From positions 1 through 49,228 of the forward strand of contig JAEUKE010000281.1 in NCBI GenBank assembly GCA_016794345.1: DNA of 49,228 nucleotides. The letters run 5' to 3'. The number at the start of each line of letters is the position of its first letter. Within the stretch, counting starts at the first letter, position 1. The translations under genes were made by a program, and so were the position numbers. The stretch is from Myxococcales bacterium. Its GTDB lineage: Bacteria; Myxococcota_A; Polyangia; Polyangiales; Polyangiaceae. The notes beneath the pieces are model-generated. The model was given only the letters and a program-made list of their open reading frames with translations. It had not been told where the DNA came from and ran no database searches. Of the stretch, positions 37,408 through 44,721 are shown in pieces.

Positions 37408-37968
37408 GTGTCCAAGGCCTTCCTCAAAGAGTCCGACGACGACGAGGACGACGACGTCGCCGACGCGAGCACCGAGAAGCGGCGCCCCGCCGGCGACAAC
37501 CACATCACGCCGGCGGGCTTCCGCGCGCTCCAGCAGGAGCTCGAGCGCCTGTGGAAGGTGGAGCGTCCTCGCGTGACGGACGAGGTCGCGGTCGCCGCCG
37601 CCCAGGGCGACCGCAGCGAAAACGCCGAGTACATCTACGGCAAGAAGAAGCTCCGCGAGATCGACCGGCGCATCCGCTTCCTCACCAAGCGCCTCGACGC
37701 GGTCACCGTGGTGGAGCCCTCCAAGACGCAGCTCGGCAAGGTCTACTTCGGCGCCTGGTTCACCATCGAAGACGAAGACGGCGTGGAGTCGACCTACCGC
37801 ATCGTCGGGACCGACGAGGTCGATCTCGCGCAGCGGAAGATCAGCGTGCGCTCGCCGGTCGCCCAGGCGCTGCTCGGCAAGCGCGAAGGCGACAGCGCCG
37901 TCGTGCAGCGCCCCAAGGGCGCGACGGAGGTCACGGTCGTGAAGGTCTGGTACGAGCCCGCGGGCTGA
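37408..37968 (+). CDS. greB: Transcription elongation factor GreB
   Basis: 186 aa, GTG start 3 bp after htpG. The N-terminal coiled coil carries the acidic tip in AAQGDRSENAEYIYGKKKLREIDRRIRFL (Asp68 and Glu71 expected to hold the second catalytic Mg in RNA polymerase). A C-terminal FKBP-like domain follows (VYFGAWFTIEDEDGVESTYRIVGTDEVD; SPVAQALLGKREGDSAVV). YIYGKKKLREIDRR is the GreB rather than GreA form. It rescues backtracked RNA polymerase by RNA cleavage. An acidic stretch (DDDEDDDVAD) at 10-20 extends the usual N-terminus. Coupling to htpG suggests stress co-regulation. Its 3' end overlaps the YdeI-like gene by 38 bp. Confidence 0.95.
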   Translation: MSKAFLKESDDDEDDDVADASTEKRRPAGDNHITPAGFRALQQELERLWKVERPRVTDEVAVAAAQGDRSENAEYIYGKKKLREIDRRIRFLTKRLDAVTVVEPSKTQLGKVYFGAWFTIEDEDGVESTYRIVGTDEVDLAQRKISVRSPVAQALLGKREGDSAVVQRPKGATEVTVVKVWYEPAG

Positions 37969-38578
37969 CCGGCGCGGCGCGCGGCGCGACGATCGGCTCG
38001 CCCCGCGCGAGCGTCTCGACCATCGAGGCGACCTTCTTCTCTCGGCCGGCCGCCGTCTTCATGGACCCGAGTCGAAACGAGATCGCAAACAGGTTCGTCT
38101 TGTCGAGCGTGAGGAAGGTCTTCTTCGCGCGCGGGCTCGCCTCGAGCGCCGCGAGCAGATCCTCGGGGACCGTCGCGTGTGACGCCGTGCGCATGGGCGC
38201 GTAGGCCGCGTGCCAGCGGCCGTCTGCTTTGGCGGCGTCGATCTGTTTCTGCCCGTGCGGCGTCATTCGGCCGAGCTCGATCAGGCGCGCGACCTTCTGC
38301 TGGTTGACCTGGCTCCAGCGGCTCTTCTTTCCTCGTGGCGTGTACCGCTGCAGAAACGAGCTCTCGTCGAACGACTTACGGATGGCGTCGATCCAGCCGT
38401 AACAGAGGCACACGTCGAGCGCCTCGTTCGCCGTGATGCTGGGGAGCCCCGAGTCCTTCTTGTGGATCTTGAGCCAGAGCTCCGGCTCTTTGTCGTGATG
38501 GGAGGCGAGCCATTTCTCGAACGCTGCCTCGGTCTTGAAGCTCTTGATTCGACGCGGATCGGGGATCACGGACGGCAT
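37931..38578 (-). CDS. YdeI/OmpD-associated family protein
   Basis: 215 aa. The family core is clear: FEKWLASHHDKEPELWLKIHKKDSGLPSITANEALDVCLCYGWIDAIRKS, then SFLQRYTPRGKKSRWSQVNQQKVARLIELGRMTPHGQKQIDAAKADGRW. A Pro/Arg-rich tail overlaps greB. Members are cytosolic, widespread in soil bacteria and of unknown function; the E. coli relative YdeI is linked to stress resistance. The start ATG at 38578 fits the family start. Confidence 0.9.
   Translation of the reverse strand: MPSVIPDPRRIKSFKTEAAFEKWLASHHDKEPELWLKIHKKDSGLPSITANEALDVCLCYGWIDAIRKSFDESSFLQRYTPRGKKSRWSQVNQQKVARLIELGRMTPHGQKQIDAAKADGRWHAAYAPMRTASHATVPEDLLAALEASPRAKKTFLTLDKTNLFAISFRLGSMKTAAGREKKVASMVETLARGEPIVAPRAAPVSPRARTRPSRP
37955..37966. 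terminator. Short palindrome at convergent greB end
   Basis: AGCCCGCGGGCT, a perfect 12-bp palindrome ending at the first base of the greB TGA. It lies inside the 38-bp overlap with the convergent YdeI-like gene. No T tract. Confidence 0.25.
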
Positions 38579-38640
38579 GCGGGGTGGGCAGAATAGCGTC
38601 GTGCGGCCGCGGTTTGGAGCCACTGAGGCCGCCCTGCGCC

Positions 38641-38895
38641 TCACCAAAACCGATAGACGTTCGGATAACAGGACTCCTGGTAGGTCACGAAGAGCGGCTG
38701 CGACTCGCCGATGACAGGCCCCGGTCCCGCGTCGTACCCGCCGAGCGCCGGATCGGACGGCGGGAGCGTGAGCGCCACCTCCGGACAGGGCTGCCGGTCC
38801 TCGAAGGTGGACGGGCCGCCCGCGAGCGGTACGCAGCCGGCGGACAGGAGGAGAGCGGTCGCGAGCAATGCCGGCAGTCGGGGTGATGGTTCCAC
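38641..38895 (-). CDS. Small lipoprotein
   Basis: 84 aa from the GTG at 38895. Signal sequence RLPALLATALLLSAGC (lipobox Cys21), then a short mature part with two further cysteines (QPCPEV, ESCYPNVYRFW) and an Asp/Pro/Gly-rich middle (SDPALGGYDAGPGP). It is downstream of the kinase-TPR gene by 62 bp on the same strand. No family recognised. Confidence 0.65.
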   Translation of the reverse strand: MEPSPRLPALLATALLLSAGCVPLAGGPSTFEDRQPCPEVALTLPPSDPALGGYDAGPGPVIGESQPLFVTYQESCYPNVYRFW

Positions 38896-38957
38896 GCGAT
38901 GATCGCGGCAACTCGCGCGCCATGAGGCGTGGCTTTGCCGCAGCTCCGATCGCTGGG

Positions 38958-41768
38958 TCAGTCCGCGCGGCCCAGCCGCGCCAGGCCCTCGTTCGCCGCC
39001 GTGACGGCCAGCGGCGTCGGCCGCGCCTTGCCCCACGCGGCGAGGACCTTCTCGTACGCGGCGCGCGCTTCCTGGATATCGCCTGCCAGCTCGAGGGCCT
39101 TGCCCAGGTAGAGCTGCGCGAGGACGGGTCGCATCGGCTCGTCGAGCCGATGACACGCGGCGGCCACGCGGCGGAGCGGCGCGAGCGCCGCGGCCGGCTC
39201 GCCATTCAGGACGAGCGTGCGGCCCACGTTCAGATCCATCCCGGGCCAGCGTCCGCTTTCGACCGCTCTGGTGCTCGACCGCGGCATGGCGTCGCGCGCC
39301 TCTCGCGCGTCGTCCACCGAGCGCACCTCTCCGCCGTACGCGGTCGACCAAGCGATCCACTCGAACTCGACGTCCGTCCTCCTCCCGGCCGCGAGCCACT
39401 TCTTCCGGTAGCGGTCGAGCCAGGCCGCGCGCTTCTCTTCGTAGTCCTTGCGCTCGATGGCGCGCGTTCGCGCCGCCACTCCGAGGAAGTGGATCGACAT
39501 GTCGCCGCCGATCGCGTCGGGCAGCGCGGGCAGCACCGAGAGAAACTCCTTGGCCACTTCGCCCGCCTGCTGCGCCTCGCCCAGCTCCTCGAGCAGGCGC
39601 GCGCGGCGCAGGGCCGGGAGGCCTCGCGAGAACTGGTCCTGCTTCTCCGCCACAGCGGCCGACCACTCGGCCGTCAGCGCGAGCGCCGCCTCGAAGTCCC
39701 CGTCGAGCGTCGCAAGCGCTGCGCGATCCTGCAGCTGCGCCGTGCGCTGCTTGTCCTGCGGGAGCAGCGCCCATCGATGCGACAGGGTCTCCTGCACCGC
39801 CGGACCTCGCTCACCGGTCGCGAGGAGCGCGTTCGCGAGCTGATCGAAGCCCTGCACCATCCTCGGCGCTCGCGCGGTGAGCTGACGGGCGTCCTCCCGC
39901 ATCGCATCACACTCCCCGAGGCGAGCGCGCAAGTTGACCTTCCGCGCCAGGCACTCCGCCGACGCCGGGCGCGCCTCCAGGCAGCGCGTGTACGACGCCA
40001 GCTGGCCCGGCGCGTCGCCCGACATGGCCTGCGCCTCGGCGCGTTCGATCCATGCCAGCGGCAGATCGGGCTCGAGCTGGAGAGCCCGATCGAACGCCGC
40101 GACGGCCCCCTCGAGCTCGAGCCGCGCCTGGAGCGCCTGGCCGAAGAGGATCACCAGCTCGGCGTCTCGAGGACGGTCGGCCATGAGCTTCTCGAGGCGC
40201 TCCGAATATTCCTTGAGGTCCCACGGTTGCCGCACGAACGGCTCGACCGCTTCGAGCAGGCGCCTGTCCGAGTCCGTCAGGACCTGTCGGTGCAGGAGCG
40301 CCGTCTGGTAGTGGTCGCGTGCCTCCGACTCCTTGAGCGACATTTTCCAGAGCGCCAGCCTGAGGTACCCGGCGCCCAGCTCGCGGTCGATCTCGACCGC
40401 GCGGGTCATCGATTCGATCGCCGTGTCGGTCGCGCCGTCGCGCCACGCGCGTGTCGCCTCCCGATAGAGCGCCGCCGCCTCGGTATTGGCGGACACCTTG
40501 GCCTCCGACGAGGCGCTCGGCTGGGCAGGTGGCGTCTGCGAAGACCCCTCGCTCAGCCTTCGCGCACCGAAGAAGATCGCCGCCGCAGCGGCCGCGGCTC
40601 CCAGCGCCCAGAGCGCAGCCGGGGCACGCCGGCGGTCGGCCGATCGCTGGGTGACGTTCATCGTGCTCGCGACGCCGGCGCGGGTCGTCGCCGCCGGAGG
40701 CGGGGTGAGCGCCGCCGGCGCCTGGATTGTCTCGTCGGTGCCGAGGACGAGCTCCGCCGGGCGGGACGCGGCGAGCGTCGGCGCCGAAGCGATCTCCTCG
40801 AGGGAGGCGCTCCCGCTCGTGACCGAGCCGCGGCGCGGTGCGACGTCGCCGCCGCCCTCGATGGCCAACTCCAGCTCGCGCCACAGCTCCGTCGCCGTCG
40901 CGATGCGCGCGGCCGGATCGACCGCGAGGGCACGCGCGAAGACGCGCTCGACCGGCACCGAGACGACGAGGCCCCGCGATCCAGGTGTCGGTCTCCGCGC
41001 CGAGTCGAGCGAGCTCTGGAAGAGCTCGGCGAGGATTTCTCCGCCGAGAGCGCGCTCGAGCGTCAAGAGCTCCACCAGGACGAGCGCGAGCGCAAAGACG
41101 TCCGTCCAAGGGCCGGTCGCACCTCGCCTCTTGTCGAACTGCTCCGGAGCGCCGTACGCCGGCGTGAACGCCGACGGTCCCGCGCCGGTCGTGGCGTCGC
41201 TCGGGCTCGGCGCGTCGGCGAAGACCTTCGCGATGCCGAAGTCGAGGACCTTCACGTTTGTCGTCGCGCCGTGCTCGACGAGGAAGAGGTTGTCCGGCTT
41301 GATGTCGCGGTGGGCGATCTTCTCGTCGTGCGCCAAGCCCAGCGCCTTCGCGGCCGGATCGAGGAGCCGCATCGCTTCGCGCAGGGTCATGCCGGGCAAA
41401 CCGGCGCGGGCGCGCCGCGTGATCTCGGCGCTGAGCGGGCGACCGGCGAGCCACTCGAGCACGAGGTAGGGCACCCGGGCGCCGCCGGGCGTGACGAACG
41501 AGCCGATGTCCAGCGCCTGAACGATCCCGGTCGTCCGCTGCGAGAGCTTCATCAGCAGGCGGCCCTCTTCGCGGAGCCTTCGGATCAGATCGTCTTGCGC
41601 GGCGGCGTCGAAGTGCGGCGGGAGCTTGAGGCACTTGATCGCGACGGGCGCGTCGAAGCCTTCGTGGACTCCTCGGTAGACCACGCCGAACCCGCCTTCG
41701 CCGACGACGTGCTCGACCCGGTACTTGGCGTCGATGACGACGCCCTCGAGCCCGAAGGGGTCCCGCAT
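38958..41768 (-). CDS. Ser/Thr protein kinase with periplasmic TPR domain
   Basis: 936 aa. The kinase domain covers about 15-305: GEGGFGVVYRG glycine loop, Lys45, HRDIKPDN (153-160), DFGIAK (177-182), APEQ (207-210). A linker holds GTDETIQAPAALTPPP. One membrane helix (about 383-401) separates it from some 530 residues of TPR-like repeats (AVEIDRELGAGYLRLALWKM; ALQLEPDLPLAWIERAEAQ; SHRWALLPQDK). The repeats should lie outside the cytoplasm and may sense a protein or peptide ligand. This kinase-TM-TPR architecture is common in myxobacteria. Divergent from the C39-like lipoprotein gene with 107 bp between starts. Confidence 0.93.
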   Translation of the reverse strand: MRDPFGLEGVVIDAKYRVEHVVGEGGFGVVYRGVHEGFDAPVAIKCLKLPPHFDAAAQDDLIRRLREEGRLLMKLSQRTTGIVQALDIGSFVTPGGARVPYLVLEWLAGRPLSAEITRRARAGLPGMTLREAMRLLDPAAKALGLAHDEKIAHRDIKPDNLFLVEHGATTNVKVLDFGIAKVFADAPSPSDATTGAGPSAFTPAYGAPEQFDKRRGATGPWTDVFALALVLVELLTLERALGGEILAELFQSSLDSARRPTPGSRGLVVSVPVERVFARALAVDPAARIATATELWRELELAIEGGGDVAPRRGSVTSGSASLEEIASAPTLAASRPAELVLGTDETIQAPAALTPPPAATTRAGVASTMNVTQRSADRRRAPAALWALGAAAAAAAIFFGARRLSEGSSQTPPAQPSASSEAKVSANTEAAALYREATRAWRDGATDTAIESMTRAVEIDRELGAGYLRLALWKMSLKESEARDHYQTALLHRQVLTDSDRRLLEAVEPFVRQPWDLKEYSERLEKLMADRPRDAELVILFGQALQARLELEGAVAAFDRALQLEPDLPLAWIERAEAQAMSGDAPGQLASYTRCLEARPASAECLARKVNLRARLGECDAMREDARQLTARAPRMVQGFDQLANALLATGERGPAVQETLSHRWALLPQDKQRTAQLQDRAALATLDGDFEAALALTAEWSAAVAEKQDQFSRGLPALRRARLLEELGEAQQAGEVAKEFLSVLPALPDAIGGDMSIHFLGVAARTRAIERKDYEEKRAAWLDRYRKKWLAAGRRTDVEFEWIAWSTAYGGEVRSVDDAREARDAMPRSSTRAVESGRWPGMDLNVGRTLVLNGEPAAALAPLRRVAAACHRLDEPMRPVLAQLYLGKALELAGDIQEARAAYEKVLAAWGKARPTPLAVTAANEGLARLGRAD

Positions 41769-41797
41769 GCGCTCCGCGGACGAGGCTACCCCACATG

Positions 41798-41819
41798 TCC
41801 GGGATGGGCCACGCCCGGA
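41798..41819. promoter_or_regulatory. Perfect 6-bp dyad in divergent gap
   Basis: TCCGGG (41798-41803), 10-bp spacer, CCCGGA (41814-41819). It lies between the divergent starts of the kinase-TPR gene and the C39-like lipoprotein gene, where a shared operator could sit. The spacer has no further symmetry. Chance is a real alternative at this base composition. Confidence 0.25.
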
Positions 41820-41875
41820 AACGGCGCGGCGGTGGGCGACTTGCGGAGTCAGGCCGCGCGCGCTGTCATGGTGTC

Positions 41876-42844
41876 ATGCGCATGAGACGTCTCGGGGGTA
41901 CCGCCCTGCTGGTCACGGCCGGGTGCGGCGACAGCGAAGCCGGCTCCGGCGGCGGAGACACCGCCGGTCCGAGCGGCTCGACCAGCGCGGCCACGACGAC
42001 GAGCGCAGCGCAAGGGACCGGGAGCACCGGCTCGACGTCGTCCGGATCCGGCGGCGGCGACGACTGCCTCACGCCCGGCGCGAGCCACACGTCCAAGGTT
42101 GCCGCGACGCCCGACTACACGCAGACCGATCCGGCGTACGGGGGCTTCGTCGACGGCAACAACTTCTGCGGCCCGACGGCTGCGTCGAACGCGCTCCTCT
42201 ACCTGCGCGACAACGGCTACCCCTCGCTCGCCTCGATGAGCGGAGACGCCAAACAAGACCAGCACGATCTCATCGTGGAGATCGCTTCGCCCACGTACAT
42301 GAACACGAGCGGCGTCTTCAACGGCACGCCCCCGGCGGATTTCCTGACGGGGCTCGCGGGCTACCTCTCGGACCGCGGTGTCGCGTTCTACTCGCTCGAG
42401 TGGCAAGGTTGGGTGCCCGCCGGCTTCACGGTCCCCGCCGAATACGACACGGGCATCGCCGTGCCCACGCTCGACGCCATTCGCCTCGGCGTCGAAGGCT
42501 CGGCGGTCGCGTGGTTGATGCTAGGAATGGGGTCGACCAATGGCTCGACTCACACCATCAGCAGCGGACATTGGGTCACCGTGGTCGGCCACGGCGTCGA
42601 CGCGAGCGGACCGAGCCCGTCGTCGATCGTGGTGCACGATCCGTGGACCAACGGCAGCCCCGATTTCTACACGCAGGCGTCCCCGCTTCCCCCGGGCCAG
42701 TTCGTGGTCGACTATCCGGGCTTCGACGGCCTCACGTTCGACGCCACCGGCTCGCTCCTCCTCGAAGGCGACTGGTCCTTCTCGAGCCCCGACGTGTACG
42801 TGCTCGGCCTCGTCGTCCTGCGCATGCAAGACGATTGTCCCTGA
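41876..42844 (+). CDS. Lipoprotein with papain-like (C39-type) cysteine protease fold
   Basis: 322 aa. Signal and lipobox LLVTAGC (Cys17), then a Ser/Thr/Gly-rich linker typical of Polyangia lipoproteins. The globular domain has DGNNFCGPTAASNALLYL (Cys98 nucleophile, helix start) and GHWVTVVGHG (His232), followed by VVHDPWT (Asp255). This is the Cys-His-Asp order of papain-like C39/C70 peptidases. It probably cleaves or cross-links peptides at the cell surface; the substrate is unknown. An alternative start is 41882. Nine bp upstream of the ferritin-like hydrolase, so probably the head of a three-gene operon. Confidence 0.82.
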   Translation: MRMRRLGGTALLVTAGCGDSEAGSGGGDTAGPSGSTSAATTTSAAQGTGSTGSTSSGSGGGDDCLTPGASHTSKVAATPDYTQTDPAYGGFVDGNNFCGPTAASNALLYLRDNGYPSLASMSGDAKQDQHDLIVEIASPTYMNTSGVFNGTPPADFLTGLAGYLSDRGVAFYSLEWQGWVPAGFTVPAEYDTGIAVPTLDAIRLGVEGSAVAWLMLGMGSTNGSTHTISSGHWVTVVGHGVDASGPSPSSIVVHDPWTNGSPDFYTQASPLPPGQFVVDYPGFDGLTFDATGSLLLEGDWSFSSPDVYVLGLVVLRMQDDCP

Positions 42845-42853
42845 AGGCATCCC

Positions 42854-43678
42854 GTGAGCATCACGCCGCGCAAGCTCCGCTTCGATCTGCCGGAGGCGCT
42901 CGACCCGGTCATCATCGAGGGCGAGCCTGAGGAGTCGTACATCAACGTGGCGATGTCGATCCTCTTGCCGCACCTCGAGCCCTACCTCATCAAGACGATG
43001 CGAGCGGCGAAGCGACACGTGACCAAGCCGGCGCTCGCGGCCGATCTCGAGGCGTTCTGCGCGCAGGAAGGTCACCACTATCGCCAGCACGCGCTCCTCA
43101 ACCAGGCCCTCATCCGCGGCGGCGCACGCGGCTTCGAGGCGCTCGAGCGCGAGCTCGCCAGCGACTACCAGCGCTTCCACGCGTCCAAGCCACTTCGCTT
43201 CAACCTGGCCTACGCCGAGGGCTTCGAGGCCCTCACGACCGCGATGGCGCTCGTCTTCACCGAGGAGGACAAGTCGAAATGGAACCCGGCGGTGCTCGAC
43301 GTGTTCCTCTGGCACCTCCTGGAGGAGCTCGAGCATCGCACCGTCGCCTTCGAGGTGTACCAACACGTCGTGGGCAGCTACCCGTATCGAGTCGCGGTCG
43401 GGGCTTATGCGCAGCTCCACCTGCTCCGCTTCCTCTTGCGAGCCGCGAACGCCATGCTCGACGCGGACCCGCGCACGGAGACGGAGTTCGGCGGCAAGGC
43501 CGGACGCCGGAAGAGGGAGCCTCGCCTGAACGCGATCCTCTTCAGAAAAGTGCTGCCGCGCCTCTTCCGGACGTACCGCCCTGGGTATTCGCCTCGCGAC
43601 CTGGAGATGCCGGTCGATCTCGAAGCGCTGACGGCGCCGTACACGGCCCGCTCTCGCGCGGAACGAGCGTCCGCATGA
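42854..43678 (+). CDS. Predicted metal-dependent hydrolase (PF10118-like)
   Basis: 274 aa, GTG start. A helical protein with a di-metal-like set of residues: FCAQEGHHYRQH (68-79), EGFEAL (122-127), WHLLEELEHRTVAFEVY (153-169). These E/H clusters are the mark of the PF10118 family of predicted metal-dependent hydrolases, ferritin-like in secondary structure; function is not established experimentally as far as I know. Its last four bases overlap the start of the next gene (ATGA), indicating translational coupling. Confidence 0.88.
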   Translation: MSITPRKLRFDLPEALDPVIIEGEPEESYINVAMSILLPHLEPYLIKTMRAAKRHVTKPALAADLEAFCAQEGHHYRQHALLNQALIRGGARGFEALERELASDYQRFHASKPLRFNLAYAEGFEALTTAMALVFTEEDKSKWNPAVLDVFLWHLLEELEHRTVAFEVYQHVVGSYPYRVAVGAYAQLHLLRFLLRAANAMLDADPRTETEFGGKAGRRKREPRLNAILFRKVLPRLFRTYRPGYSPRDLEMPVDLEALTAPYTARSRAERASA

Positions 43679-44673
43679 CCCTCCAATTGCGGAGCCTGTT
43701 TCTTCTGGCCTGGGCAGGCATCGCGACGCCCGCGCTGCTCGGGTGCGCGTCCGCCGGCGACACGGGGCACGCTGCCCAACCCCAGCTCGCAGAGCCGCAG
43801 GGCTCCGCCTCGCCGAAGGCCGCGACGACGCTGCGCCGAGCCGTGGCCACGAGCGCGGCGCCCGCCGGCCCACCTTGCCCCGCACCGGCGCCGAGGAGCC
43901 CGGTCGCGCCTCCCTGGGAGCTGCGCCATCGCTTCGACACCTGTGTGCGCGGACCGGAAGGTCGCTGGAGCACCGATCGCGACCCGACGGATCCCCTGGG
44001 CTTCCGTCACGTGCTCCGCTTCGATGGAGCCGCGGGCGAGTCCTGGGAGCTCGTCGTCACCGCCCCGACAGGTCTGGCGCGCCGCCTCGACGGAACCCTG
44101 GTCGTGCTCGACCTGCACAGTGGCGTCACGCTCGTCTCCCGCGAGGGGACCGTCCTCCGCAGATCGACCCACCCGAAGTGCGGCCTGGTCGACGCGCTGG
44201 CCGTCGGCTTCGACGACGAGATCACGATCACCTGCGGTTACTCGGTCGTCCGCCTCGACGCCCGAGGAGCCCTTCTCTGGCAGGTGTGGCCCTTCGGCGA
44301 CCATTACGTGAGGAACGTCTGGGTCGATACCGACCACGTCGCCTACGTGTCCGGCAACGGCCGCGTCGCCGCGCTCGGGGCGGACGGCCGTACCCTCTGG
44401 ACGACCTCGACAGGCTTCAACCGGGCCATCGGGACGCTCGTCTGGAACGCCGCCGGCAACCTCGTGTTCGACACCAGCATGGACGCACGCCACTCCGACC
44501 CCTCCGAGAGCGGCGGCTATAGCTTCTACTACGACGAGGAGCCGAACGAGCTCTTCGAGGTCGACCGGCGGGGCGCCGTCGTTCGACGCATGACGTACGA
44601 GAGCGCGCCACCAGCGGGCGGCTGGCCCGCGGTTTTGCCTGTCGACGAAGACGGTGGTCACCGCGCGCCGTGA
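43675..44673 (+). CDS. Lipoprotein with PQQ-like beta-propeller
   Basis: 332 aa. Signal peptide with lipobox LLGC (about Cys23), Ala/Pro/Ser linker, then about 240 residues of repeated four-stranded units with typical propeller turns (TLVVLDLHSGVTLVSREGTVLRR; SVVRLDARGALLWQVW; RVAALGADGRTLWTTS; NELFEVDRRGAVVRR). The AxDARGxLLW pattern is PQQ/Kelch-like. Likely a surface or periplasmic scaffold. ATGA overlap with the hydrolase gene places it in the same operon. Confidence 0.8.
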   Translation: MTLQLRSLFLLAWAGIATPALLGCASAGDTGHAAQPQLAEPQGSASPKAATTLRRAVATSAAPAGPPCPAPAPRSPVAPPWELRHRFDTCVRGPEGRWSTDRDPTDPLGFRHVLRFDGAAGESWELVVTAPTGLARRLDGTLVVLDLHSGVTLVSREGTVLRRSTHPKCGLVDALAVGFDDEITITCGYSVVRLDARGALLWQVWPFGDHYVRNVWVDTDHVAYVSGNGRVAALGADGRTLWTTSTGFNRAIGTLVWNAAGNLVFDTSMDARHSDPSESGGYSFYYDEEPNELFEVDRRGAVVRRMTYESAPPAGGWPAVLPVDEDGGHRAP

Positions 44674-44702
44674 GCTCCGGCACGCTCGCCGCACACGAGC
44701 CT

Positions 44703-44719
44703 GGCGGGATTCGCCCGCC
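44703..44719 (+). terminator. Hairpin before the P-type ATPase start
   Basis: GGCGGG (44703-44708), loop ATTCG, CCCGCC (44714-44719), followed by TT and then the GTG at 44722. It may end the upstream operon. If the GTG at 44722 is used, this stem would sit where the ribosome-binding site should be. Confidence 0.35.
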
Positions 44720-44721
44720 TT

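Noticed and set aside
41866..41878. TGTCATG direct repeat (9-bp period) at the C39-like gene start
   Set aside because: Too short to distinguish from chance; it is probably just the start-codon region.
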